Shown here: positions 1-10,075 of the stretch, piece after piece
Layout of the letters: every line of letters begins with the position of its first letter
How positions within the stretch are numbered: the stretch's first letter is position 1
Assembly (NCBI RefSeq): GCF_010015445.1
Contig: NC_053133.1
Span: forward strand, 5,303,200-5,367,199
Length of the DNA: 64,000 nt
From: Perca fluviatilis
Lineage: Eukaryota; Chordata; Actinopteri; Perciformes; Percidae
Direction of reading: 5' to 3'
Notes under the pieces: model-generated
Told to the model about the DNA's origin: nothing
What the model saw: only the letters and a program-made list of their open reading frames with translations
Databases searched by the model: none
Translations under genes and position numbers: made by a program

Positions 1-879
1 GGTAGGCTAATTCACTGTAGGCTACGTATAGGCTTCACTATTTTTTAATTTCCAACCGTATCAATAAGGATGCACTGGAGTTATGCTATATGTGCTCCTT
101 GCCCTGCTCTCTTTTCCTTTCTCTTCATCTCAGCTGGATATAAGAGGCTGGGAGACAGGATATGTCCTGGAGAGACTGAAGCAGCTCACATCGCCGTTCT
201 CCTTTTGTTACCTCCTTTTGTCTTTCTTTTGTGTTTTATTGTTTTGAGGATGGAGGTCTAGTAGTCTAGTTTTCGCAGCTTTGTTTCTGTTAGTTAGTTA
301 GTTAGTTAGTTACTACTTTTTAGTTCACGTAGTTTGACGTTAAGCTCGGACAGATTGGAATATTACAATATACGTAAATGATTATGACGTTCCTATTAGT
401 ACTTCACATATGACGGACATATCTTTCCAATGTGCGCTGTATCTACTAATGCACCAGACATGTTTTTATCATACTGACTTAAGCTTAGCAAAACCAAATA
501 AGAAAGGCATATTGAAATGACATCTCTCTGCCAGGATTGGTTTTTCTTTTCTTCCTGAAGATAGACGTGCGACTGTGTATCAGAGAGACAATTGATTTTC
601 CTCTCGTCTGTCTGCTGTTAATAAGCATCAGCAATAAAAAGCCTGTGATATCTTTCATTTGCTTGAGCGGTGAGAGTGCTACTTTGTCAGACTGAGCATG
701 AAAGAGCTGTGGTTTTCAGATCAGCCTGAGAGCCTGTTCCTTTTCCTCGCCACCTTCTCGTACTCTCATAATGGAAGCAGGACAAGGAGCTGGCTGCGTC
801 GTTTCCTTGTAAATTATCAGCCTTTGGATGTGTCTGATTCGAACACAAAAAGCATGGGGTGCTACGATCTGAGGCTGAC

Positions 880-882
<3 letters not shown>
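1..882. other. No gene seen; short TTAG repeat
   Basis: AT-rich sequence without a convincing exon or transposon end. The only structure noticed is a short TTAG tandem repeat at about 286-309. The small open frames here have no recognisable motif. Confidence 0.6.

Positions 883-959
<77 letters not shown>
883..959. repeat. (TG)n microsatellite
   Basis: An uninterrupted TG dinucleotide run of about 38 units. Open frames reading through it on either strand encode only Cys-Val or His-Thr repeats and are not genes. Confidence 0.97.
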
Positions 960-961
<2 letters not shown>

Positions 962-1397
962 GCAACTTTGCCTGCCACAGTCGGTACAGCTCTCCAATGC
1001 AATTCCCTTACAAGGCTCTGGCTCTGTCCCTGCTACGTGTCTCATTGTTACCCCCACCCAACAATTCTTTCTTTAAACAATTACTTTAAAAACTAAAGAA
1101 AACTATTTGTATACCGCTTGTCAAAAGGCTTTACATATTAAGACAGGGATTACACAATACAAAATGAATGACAAAAAGATGCCATCAGAAACAGTAAAAT
1201 CTAAGTTGTCATTTAACATGAAAAAATAAAGATGATGATTAAAATTTAATAATTAAAATTATAAAAATAATAATAACACGTGCATTTAGTTTTATTGTGC
1301 ATCAACCTGGCATTTACGCACATATTGTTGTAAAAAAATAGACTTGAAGTGTAAATAAAAGTTTCAGGTGGTGGCTACATGTGAGACGGGGCTGGGA
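960..1397. other. No gene seen
   Basis: AT-rich sequence after the TG microsatellite; nothing recognisable was found in it. Confidence 0.6.
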
Positions 1398-1521
1398 CCC
1401 CCTAACCCTGACCCAACTCCCCCCTAACCCTGACCCAACTCCCCCCTAACCCTAACCCAACTCCCCCCTAACCCTAACCCAACTCCCCCCTAACCCTAAC
1501 CCAACTCCCCCCTAACCCAAC
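1398..1521. repeat. Telomere-like 22-bp minisatellite
   Basis: About five and a half tandem units of 22 bp, each made of a C6 run, two CCCTAA-type motifs and an AACT linker. The CCCTAA core equals the vertebrate telomere motif (C strand), but the unit is longer and interrupted, so this is a minisatellite and not a simple interstitial telomere tract. The first units carry CCCTGA instead of CCCTAA, and the later units are identical. That pattern fits local homogenisation from one side. Confidence 0.9.
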
Positions 1522-1783
1522 TCTGACCCATAGATTAAAATGATCTGTTGCGTGAGACGTGCGAGGAGACACATTTGCGGTCTCGATGCGGGGGTTTACC
1601 ATTAGTGTATCCTCGACAAAAGATGCATGACACCCGTGTGTAATTACTGTAATGTGGACACTGTAATGACACTGTGGTGGACTGGAGGTGGCATATTGTC
1701 ATTGGTGTTGTTGCTTCCTGTCCTACGTTTGGCTTTCCTAAAGAATAGATGAGATCCATGTTCTCAGTCATGCTTCCATCCAG

Positions 1784-1867
1784 CACGATCTGATATCACC
1801 AAGTAATTAACAGTCCAGGATCAATGTTGATCCTGGACTGTTAATTACTTGGTGATATCAGATCGTG
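1784..1867. repeat. 84-bp near-perfect palindrome
   Basis: Two 41-bp arms (1784-1824 and 1827-1867) are exact reverse complements separated by only two bases (TG). The arms start CACGATCTGATATCACC and continue AAGTAATTAACAGTCC. No flanking duplication or transposon end was seen. A perfect hairpin this long with almost no loop is unstable over time, which suggests recent origin by fold-back template switching, or a read or assembly artefact. It does not look like a microRNA precursor, which would have a larger loop and mismatches. Confidence 0.95.
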
Positions 1868-2645
1868 TTGTCCACCTATCCTTTGGTGCCAAATGTCAAA
1901 ATGTGTTTCTCTGTCCCTCCTTCCCTTTATTTCCTAGGCGACCTCCATTGCCATTTTCTCTCCATCCAACAGATGCCCTCGAACTTTCCTTCCCTTCCTC
2001 TATCCCTGCCCCACACATCTACGCCCCTATTCCCACGTTCCTGTTCATGAGTCCTGCAGTTTAGGTGCCACATGCATATCTTTTTTTTTCTGTCTCATAC
2101 CAACACTCAACTTTTTTTTTTTTTTTTTTTTAACCACGACCTCAAGCTTTTCTTTACCCTAAGCAGGGTATACTCTTAGCTAAACCTTAATCACAGAGGA
2201 GGCAGACCAGAAATTAGAGAGCAACGGGTGATTTTTGGGAGCCACAGTAAATAATATAAGAAAAGGCAAGGCTCACACTAGTTCGACTGCACGTTGAAAA
2301 TGCCAGGGTCCATTTGCCCTCAAAAATCAACCGTCAGGGATTTAAAAGACAGAATTGTCCCGAGACACTGAGACAATTTAGGCAATTTACAGTCAGTTTT
2401 CGGTGGTTTGGAAATGACTCAGGCCTGCTGAGCATGTTTTACACGTGGGAGAGTGCCACCTCTCAATTACTGTAAAAGGGGAAATGACAGGATGATCCGT
2501 AAAGACACCGTGCTATTCATTTCTGCAGATTACTCTTCAACATCCGCCGACAGATTAGCTGAGAGAGGCCTGCACAAATAGTCCCAATTGTGGCTGTCTG
2601 CACTGCAAAGTGTGCGGCCATTACCTCAGAAACAAGAGAGTGGAG

Positions 2646-2647
<2 letters not shown>
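1868..2647. other. No gene seen; poly-T tract
   Basis: Pyrimidine-rich then mixed sequence. A run of about 22 T lies near 2111-2132. Nothing coding is supported. Confidence 0.6.

Positions 2648-2714
<67 letters not shown>
2648..2714. repeat. (GT)n microsatellite
   Basis: Uninterrupted GT run of about 33 units flanked by unique sequence. Confidence 0.97.
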
Positions 2715-2716
<2 letters not shown>

Positions 2717-3188
2717 TGCCTTAGCAAGCCTCCAAGAGTGTGTAACCCAGAGACACTTTGCCCACACAAGAGTTTGTGCGTGATTGTGTGGACATGAAAT
2801 GGCCTTAAATTGTCCTCCCGGCCATCAGGCACTGCAGTCATGGTTTCCAGGTGATGTCCAGTTATCTCCATGGAAACGTGTCATTAAAGGAAGTCGTTAG
2901 GTTCCTGTTAGCCAAGGTCTCTCTGTGTAGATAACGAGATTCAGGCTGACACGACAGCCTGGATGGTCTAATGTAGTGTTTCTCAAATGGCAGGCTTTAG
3001 ACCCAAAGAGGGTCGACAGAAGCTTTCAGAGGGTCACAGAAAATAACCAACACAAGGTTTACACTATATTCCAGGGTCCATTCCATTTTCACCTCTCACT
3101 TAGACCAGTCAGAGGAGAACCAAAGTACCCTGCACAATTGTTGCTTTTTTTTTTTTTTAAGTCAAAATAAAAAAAGTTTAACTGTGTA

Positions 3189-3190
<2 letters not shown>
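2715..3190. other. No gene seen; possible hAT end fragment
   Basis: Mostly unassigned. Near 2974 the text AGTGTTTCTCAAATGG followed by a GGGTC-type motif resembles the end of hAT/Charlie-type elements. No partner end or 8-bp duplication was found, so this is only a weak hint. A T-run lies at about 3145-3159. Confidence 0.3.

Positions 3191-3247
<57 letters not shown>
3191..3247. repeat. (GT)n microsatellite
   Basis: Uninterrupted GT run of about 28 units. Confidence 0.97.
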
Positions 3248-3248
<1 letters not shown>

Positions 3249-3931
3249 CACCTGGCAAAGTACGTAAATCTTCCTCTGTGGTAGTTCAGCTACAGTAGGT
3301 GTCTCCAGGACCACATTTAGCCATGATGACACGTCGCTGTGGCAGCTGGTAAATGGTGTCGCTGGGTGCGTGACGTGGATTGCTGAGGGAAAGTGCAACA
3401 CCGACTGCATCAGTTCAAGGTAGCTGCTGTAAAATATTTCCATGGGTTATTAATATTTATAGGCCATTTATAGTGACCTTGCACAACAGCTGGATTCCCG
3501 TGATAACCCAAAATGACGCGAGAATCGCAAGATCACATACCACACGAAAATCCATCTTGTTACGCTTTAAGTAATGCGTTTGTGTCTGAGATACCAGTGG
3601 ACCGAACCAATCAGCGTCCATTGAGGAAGTACAATAAAAACAACAATGGCAGATGTGATTGACAGAAGGTTCATCCAGTCACCTGCCAGGTATTTTTTGA
3701 AAGTGCCTGCCCCTTTCCAAACAGTTTCCATTGACGGCTTCTCAAATGCTCCTGTGTAACAAACCACCCGGCTCCTCAGGTAACATTATAACAGCTTGTA
3801 ACATAAAATGTAAAAAGCTTCCTGACGTTATTATAATTTACTTGCAGCACGGTAGCAAATGTTTCGAGGTCTTGTACTGGTCTAAAGCTCGAGGGTTAGT
3901 TACCGAGGTTGGTTAGAGTATTGAGCGATTC
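3248..3931. other. No gene seen; possibly repeat-derived
   Basis: No exon or transposon boundary could be fixed. The part around 3575-3800 reads like dispersed teleost repeat sequence, but I cannot name a family. Confidence 0.4.
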
Positions 3932-3935
3932 TTAA

Positions 3936-4897
3936 AGGTTCCATGACATGGTGCTCTTTGGATGCTTTTATATAGGCCTTAGTGGTCCCCTAATACTGTA
4001 TCTGAAGTCTCTTTTATATAGGCCTTAGTGGTCCCCTAATACTGTATCTGAAGTCTCTTTTATATAGGCCTTAGTGGTCCCCTAATACTGTATCTGAAGT
4101 CTCTTTTATATAGGCCTTAGTGGTCCCCTAATACTGTATCTGAAGTCTCTTTTATATAGACCTTAGTGGTCCCCTAATACTGTATCTGAAGTCTCTTTTA
4201 TATAGGCCTTAGTGGTCCCCTAATACTGTATCTGAAGTCTCTTTTATATAGACCTTAGTGGTCCCCTAATACTGTATCTGAAGTCTTTTTTATATAGACC
4301 TTAGTGGTCCCCTAATACTGTATCTGAAGTCTCTTTTATATAGACCTTAGTGGTCCCCTAATACTGTATCTGAAGTCTCTTTTATATAGACCTTAGTGGT
4401 CCCCTAATACTGTATCTGAAGTCTCTTTTATATAGGCCTTAGTGGTCCTCTAATACTGTATCTGAAGTCTCTTTTATATAGACCTTAGTGGTCCCCTAAT
4501 ACTGTATCTGAAGTCTCTTTCCCGAAATGCAGCCTTGGTGCAAAATTACAGCCACTAGAGCCAGTCCCACAATGAGCTTTCCTTAGGATGTGCCATTTCT
4601 GTGTCTGTAGCCAGAGTTGAGAGTTTCGTTTGAAAGCCATGATGTCTCTCTCTCATGGGTGGGCCAAATTCTCTGGGGGGGAAAAGCAGAGAAAGGGGAG
4701 GTAACCTTGCTCCTTATGACCTCATAAGGAGAAGGTTCCAGATCGGCCCATCTGAGCTTTCATTTTCTCAAAGGCAGAGCAGGATACCCAGGGCTCGGTT
4801 TACACCTATCACCATTTCTAGCCACTGGGGGACCATAGGCAGGCTGGGGGAATGCATATTAATGTTAAAAAGTGAAATTTTCATGACATGGGACCTT
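3936..4897 (+). mobile_element. TTAA-flanked MITE, family 1, copy A
   Basis: A non-autonomous DNA element. The left end reads AGGTTCCATGACATG after TTAA at 3932-3935. The right end reads CATGACATGGGACCTT before TTAA at 4898-4901, so the ends are inverted repeats and the duplicated target is TTAA. TTAA targets are typical of piggyBac-like transposases. Inside, 3966-4520 holds about twelve tandem copies of a 46-bp unit (TTTTATATAGGCCTTAGTGG and so on). The 3' half is shared with copies at 16.4, 36.3 and 63.6 kb. Short open frames in the 3' half recur in the other copies and are by-products of the repeat. Superfamily assignment is inferred from target site only. Confidence 0.85.
3966..4520 (+). 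repeat. 46-bp minisatellite, 12 units, inside MITE copy A
   Basis: The unit runs TTTTATATAG[G/A]CCTTAGTGG, then TCCCCTAATACTG, then TATCTGAAGTCTC. Twelve units differ mainly at one G/A position. The same unit is present about 11, 6 and 4 times in the other copies, so the array expands and contracts independently after insertion. Confidence 0.93.
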
Positions 4898-4901
4898 TTA
4901 A

Positions 4902-7900
4902 TAATGTCCATATTTCAGTGAACATAATCTGTGGTTTGCAAAAGTGTCAATGTGCCATGAATGCTTGTGCCAAGTACTTCTCAGTCGTAACTTTTAGCCA
5001 TGCTAGTAGCGGGGCTGCACACTTCAGTCTAGGCTGACTCGACGGATACTGGATGGATCGCCCTGAAATGTGTCACCCATGTTCATGTTCTCCTGAAGAT
5101 GCCTTTCCTCTGACACCGTCAGCAGATTCGTTTTTTAAGAATTCCTGTGAAATATCACCACATGCACACAATTCAGAATTTCCTAGACGATGTACCTTAA
5201 TAACTTTGGTGATTCCCTGACTTTTCATCTGGAGCCACCAGCACACTAACACACTGCTATGAGATGATGTGAACATGGTAACCATTATACCTGCTAAACA
5301 CCAGCATATCAACACTGTCAGAGAATGAGCTGTTAGCATTAGCCTGGTTCTTTTATGTAAGTGACAGTTGTGAGCGTACACTGTTTCACAAGTACAGCCA
5401 GTTACTGATAGAGGGGTTTGGCTTTGACTTGTTTCTGTCTCTGCTTTAGAGTCAGTTCCATGATGTGCAGTAAATGAAGAAAGTGTTCCTGACAGAACTG
5501 CATGAACGTTCAAACTGTTCGCAAACTGATTAGTCATTTCAGCTGTCTTGGTGTTGTGACTCATGAGTACGTCAGTGCAAGAACTCTGCTTACAAGGCTT
5601 TTTTCTTAGAACATGTCCTGTCCTGTGAACCTGTGGATTTGAACCATTCATGTATTGTTACTTGAATAATTCAGTTATGAAATTGTATCTGAAAGCCGGT
5701 ATTTTTTAAATTATAAAGTACCTCTTTATATACACACACACACACAGACTGACAATGTGAACACAATACCAGTGTTGCAGTCGCTAACTTGTAGTGTGCG
5801 TGCAAAATTGCAATGTAGGCCAATAGATGCCATATCATTTGCGTGGCACCTATTTTTACCAGACTGCATTTGGAACCACATCGTCCTTAAAATAGCGATG
5901 TCACGGTGTGTACGATTTCAAAATGTCTAACTTTGACGTTTCCCACTGTTAGTATCAGGAAAGACATTTCGGTCGACAGCAGTGCATGAGGCTACACCCT
6001 GTGGATCGCTCCTATAGGGACACCATCAGAATAACTTGTAAAATGCTAAAGTCCACATGTCAAAAGATGATGAAGAATGAACAGCAGTAGCAGCAGCCGT
6101 AGCAGATGAGCCAACAGTATGGGTTTCTGCGTCTTCTAAGCCTACAGCTCCAGTTTAAAAGTAAAAAGCACAGATTAAACATTGAATTAAATTAGAAATA
6201 GAGGAAGAACCCCAGTTTACGGGCACCACACAGCCCTGAATGGACAGATGAGGGCTCTCTCGTTGATAAAATCAGAGTCCATCTGCAGAGAAGCCGAGTC
6301 TATAGGGAATCTTAGCAAGTAGCCTCCAGCAGAGAGATGCTCTCAACTGGTTGTGTTTTCTCCCATGATTCCCTGCTCCTTCTCATCCACCCACCGCTGT
6401 GCAAACAAACCCCTTCAAACATCCCGGCCCTTTTAATTTATGTCATAACTTAAAACCAGCCGGTGATATTAAGAAGCAGGGCCTATATTACCTATTTTAC
6501 AGTGAGGCTTATTGTATGGCTGGGAGGAGAAAGGGGGCCTTAGAGAGAACGGGGTGACGGAGAGGAAGGAAGAGAGAGATAAGGAGAAAAGAGGAACTTT
6601 AATCCAGTCGAGGCTCCCAGCAAACACCTGTCTCTGTGATGTTTTTATAGTGATAATAACGCCGGCATTGCAGAGGATTTGTCCTGATCTTGTAAAATTA
6701 TAAATATAGATTTTTGTGATGGGAGAGGGGGTAGAGAGGAGAAGGGGAAAGCCGCGATAACAGACCATGTTGATGAAAGTGTGGATCAGTGTTGATACTG
6801 AATTTTCTCCCCAGCCTCTGAGGAACAGGAAGCTGTCGAGCTTTCTATGGACTCTGTTTAATGTTGTATATTGCTCTGTGACAGGGCTCTGTTCTGACCG
6901 CTTTCATATTGGCATTGGCATAAATTTAATGCTTAACGGAGACTTTTTTTTTTTTTTTTGCAAAGAAAGAGTCACATTTTGAAAATAAACACGCCTTACA
7001 CCCAGTCCTATCCCTTGGAAAAAAAAACTCTAAAATAACATGCCCAAAATGATTCGGGAATAGCTCCTCAACCATAAGGCCTGTATGCATATAACTGGTC
7101 TCATTTGATAGGTAGGAAGCTAAGGAATATGAATACATTGTAACTAAACTTATTTGTATTATCAATCAAGAATATATGGAGATGCAATGAAGAACATATT
7201 CAGATTTGTATCCTCGCCTAGTATAAAATCTTAATTTTAAAGGAAATACCACCTTTATAACCAACATCTAGTGGACAATAATGCATGTCTTTCCCTATTC
7301 AATAACTACAACTGTAACTGTTAGTCCTAATGAAATATAACATTTATGAAACAATTTAATAAGATTCACTCAGGGGGTCTCCATGTTAACTGTTCACATG
7401 TTGACTGTTTAACGGGACTTTTACTTCTAAACACTATCCTCATATAGCCATGTTACAAACATAACACTTCCAAAACCATTAAAATATGAATAAACACAAT
7501 ATTGATAAATATGTATTATATGACCGAAGAGCTCCATACCAAAATGCTGCACACATCCGCTCAGAAGCAGCAACCAAGCCACAATTAAGCCATAATTAAA
7601 GATGTGGCTCTCTTTCTCCTCGTCCTCTGCCTCCATGTTTACCTCCGTAGGACCGCGTGCTGCGTGTGGCGTCTTTGTTTCACGCGGGTCAGTTCAAGAC
7701 CGTGACACACTGTTTCACAGTTCACACTGCAATCTGATATTGGCCACATTACAAAAGAATGTGAACAGCCAAACACCAAAAAAACTGACCAAAGCAATAA
7801 ATCTGAAGTGAGCACTAAGGCTTGCAGTAGCCTCAGTGTATTTTCCAAAATGTCAAACTATTCTTGTAATAGAGAACCACTTTAAAGACACTGTTGACTG

Positions 7901-7956
7901 AAATGACTCTATGTACTCTCACCTCTTCCTCCATTTTCCCTCTCTTCCTTCTGCAG
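4902..7956. other. No gene seen; long spurious ORF in repeat-like DNA
   Basis: About 3 kb with no supported gene. A 192-codon open frame on the minus strand (5073-5651) has no recognisable domain and lies in sequence rich in GTTAGCATTAGC-type motifs common in teleost repeats, so I do not call it. A (CA)7-8 run lies near 5733. The stretch around 6180-6760 is mixed-composition and could hold conserved non-coding sequence, which I cannot test. Confidence 0.5.
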
Positions 7957-9071
7957 GTCTTATATGCAGTCACAGAAAGCTTGTTTACCAGTGTTGCCAA
8001 GTCCGCTTATTATAAGCGACTTTGGGCTTGTTTTTCTGTAAAGTCGCTTACAATATATTGGTAGTTAGGTTGGTTGTGCGTTTTTTGGGCTTGTTTCTAA
8101 AGTGTAGTTGCTTATTTGGGCTTGTTCCCAGCTCCATAATAAGTTGTCAAGCAGTCTTGCCTGTCCCTCCCCTTTCCCCATACACACAGGTGACAGCAGA
8201 GTTTTTTCCCACCCACATCCTGCTTCTAATTGGCTCTGACCCAGATGGCAACGAGCCAATCAGAGGCACAGCAGATCAGTCTGTTTTTTTCTGTTTAGGA
8301 AAACGTCAGTGAGTGACGTTTAGATGAAAATAGGCGCGAGTCGCGACTGATGGTGAGTGACTGGACTGTAGGAGAGTTTTTGGAGGAACGCCCGGGGCAA
8401 AGTGGGCGAAATACGGGAAGAAATATAACAAAGACGTAAAAAGGAGTAAAAGAATGGATTCAACCCGTCGTGGGTTGAATCAATAATTTCTCCTGTTTCT
8501 GGGTTATAGTTATTTAAAAATGGGATATTCTGCAGTCCCTGCAATAATAAAGAATTTGTGAATTCAGGATGATATTTATTTGTGTGTGCAAATTTTAATT
8601 ATCAGAGGTTACTGTGTATATAATGTACTTGGTACATCAGTCTATATTTGATATCCCATCAGTTTTCTAATGTTGAATAATGTTAAAAGGTGGTTTAACT
8701 CCCTATTTTAGTCATTGTCCTGAAGCTCAGGGGGGAGAAAAATAAATAAACTACCGTGTGTACAATTTTGCAAAACTGCGCACAGTTTACCAATCTGTCC
8801 ACATGGATTTAAATTGACAATCTGTACTCACGGATTGTAAAACCGTGTACACAGTTTATTTATTTTTCTCTTCCTGGAACCTAGGGGGGCTGCGTAGAAA
8901 AGGTTGCTTGTTTTGGGCTTGTTTTCAAAGGCCTGGTTGCTTATTTGTCTCGCAAGATCTGGCAACACTGTTGTTTACCCCGAGTTGACCACGACAATGA
9001 AGGAAAGAGATTTGCTGTGGGAACTAGTGATGCCCCCCCCAGGTGCAGCACTTCTGAGCCTAAGGACTGAG
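7957..9071 (+). other. Weak candidate exon split by a hAT element
   Basis: The sequence CTCTTCCTTCTGCAG ending at 7956 is a good splice acceptor. CTGAG followed by GTAAGAT at 9072 is a good donor. If the element at 7989-8970 and one copy of its 8-bp duplication are removed, 125 bases remain with one open frame of about 41 codons, including the stretch KLVYPELTTTMKERD. A random 125-base stretch has an open frame fairly often, and I recognise no protein. A polyadenylation-like AATAAA lies downstream near 9431. This could be an old non-coding transcript or chance. Confidence 0.15.
7989..8970. mobile_element. hAT-type non-autonomous element
   Basis: A 982-bp element whose ends are CAGTGTTGCCA and its exact inverted copy TGGCAACACTG. 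It is flanked on both sides by the identical 8-bp sequence TTGTTTAC (7981-7988 and 8971-8978). An 8-bp duplication with CAGTG ends is the hallmark of hAT transposons. The interior has recurring GGGCTTGTTT motifs near both ends and no transposase-like frame, so it depended on an enzyme encoded elsewhere. The perfect duplication suggests modest age. Confidence 0.9.
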
Positions 9072-9593
9072 GTAAGATATATTGCTGCAATGTATGCATT
9101 TATTTGTTTTCCCACCTGGTTCCTGCAACCTTGGATTTTATTTCAAGCTTTGCTGATGGCTCCTATAATGTTTTGTATATTGCGGTGTTCTGTGCCCTAA
9201 GTTGTGGCAGGAAGGTTTGAACAAGATTTAAACTAAATACTGAAGATGCAACCCATAGTAGCACTTTAGAACTGCAGCATTGTCATGAGGGACACATCAG
9301 TGCTAGACCTTTCTCAACAAGCTCTTTCCAGGTTGTCATACTGAAACACAGGGAATGTGTTCCTGAGGCTATGCAGTGACTCGAAACGTCCCTCCACAAA
9401 TGTACCTCATTTCAACCTGATTATTGCCTTAATAAAGCTGCATTACATTTTTTTTTTAGCCACCGAAAACAAAATATTGACATATAATCATATTCCAGTC
9501 TAAGTGATCGGTTTAGATCAGTTTTGGTTCCCAACAACCCCTGAGAAAAATATCTGAGCTAGATGCCCCACTATGTTCACCAGCTATATTTTA
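9072..9593. other. No gene seen; AATAAA signal
   Basis: No coding region. CTTAATAAAGCTGC near 9429 followed about 20 bases later by a T-run looks like the 3' end of a transcript or retroposon, without a duplication to prove insertion. Confidence 0.4.
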
Positions 9594-10075
9594 ATCAATC
9601 AATCAACAATCAACATTTATTTATATAGCACTTTACAGTAACCAACAGGTATCCAAAGTGCTTCACATCAGAAACCAAGACTAAAACACACATCATATAA
9701 CATATCATACAATAAAAAGAATGACATATAGAAACAATAAAATCAGAAAAGGTTACATAGAAAATAGGAGAGGGACATTGTCACACCACTACTATGTATT
9801 AAAAGACTTTCTAAACAGATAAGTTTTAAGTCTAGACCTAAAAAGTGCTACATCTGTAGTCGTCCAAATTTCAGGGGGTAACTTGTTCCAGAGTCTCGGG
9901 GCAGCAACTGCAAAAGCCCGATCACCCCACCGTTTATACTTTGACCTTGGGACTTCTAAAACCAGCTGATTTGAAGACCGCAAGGACCGGTTGTGCTCAC
10001 GCAGTGTTAAGATATCGGACAAATACTCAGGGGCCAGGCCGTTTAAGGCCTTAAAAACAAACAATAAAATCTTGA
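9594..10075 (-). mobile_element. L2-type LINE, 3' end with C-terminal RT-protein remnant
   Basis: Minus-strand fragment of a non-LTR retrotransposon. The open part, 10064 down to 9792, encodes 90 residues with the conserved L2-type C-terminal pattern: FKALNGLAPEYLSD, RSLRSSNQL, VPRSKYKRWGDRAFAVAAP, LWNKLPPEI and RLKTYLFRKSF. It is followed by a 3' region with the AAGTGCTATATAAATAAATG motif and a TTGAT-type repeat tail ending near 9594, as expected of L2-group LINE tails. The reverse transcriptase and endonuclease parts are missing: the copy is 5'-truncated, the usual outcome of target-primed reverse transcription. It is not a host gene. Confidence 0.88.

Noticed and set aside
716..1057. Frames encoding long His-Thr or Cys-Val runs
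   Set aside because: They read through CA/GT microsatellites here and at 2.6, 3.2, 17.7, 28.7, 29.8, 55.3 and 58.0 kb.
1398..1521. Chromosome end (true telomere)
   Set aside because: 22-bp unit with a linker, only 124 bp long, and flanked on both sides by ordinary sequence.
1784..1867. MicroRNA precursor
   Set aside because: Perfect complementarity with a 2-base loop does not fit a pre-miRNA; the same applies to 27100 and 30128.
3966..4520. CRISPR-like array
   Set aside because: Units are directly adjacent with no unique spacers. It is a tandem minisatellite in a eukaryotic MITE.
4655..4921. Frame with IGPSELSFSQRQSRIPRARF
   Set aside because: The same residues recur in MITE copies at 16.5 and 37.4 kb; it is a by-product of the MITE and not a gene.
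5073..5651. 192-codon open frame on the minus strand
   Set aside because: Longest frame in the window, but it has no domain, no splice or promoter context and lies in repeat-like sequence with GTTAGCATTAGC motifs.
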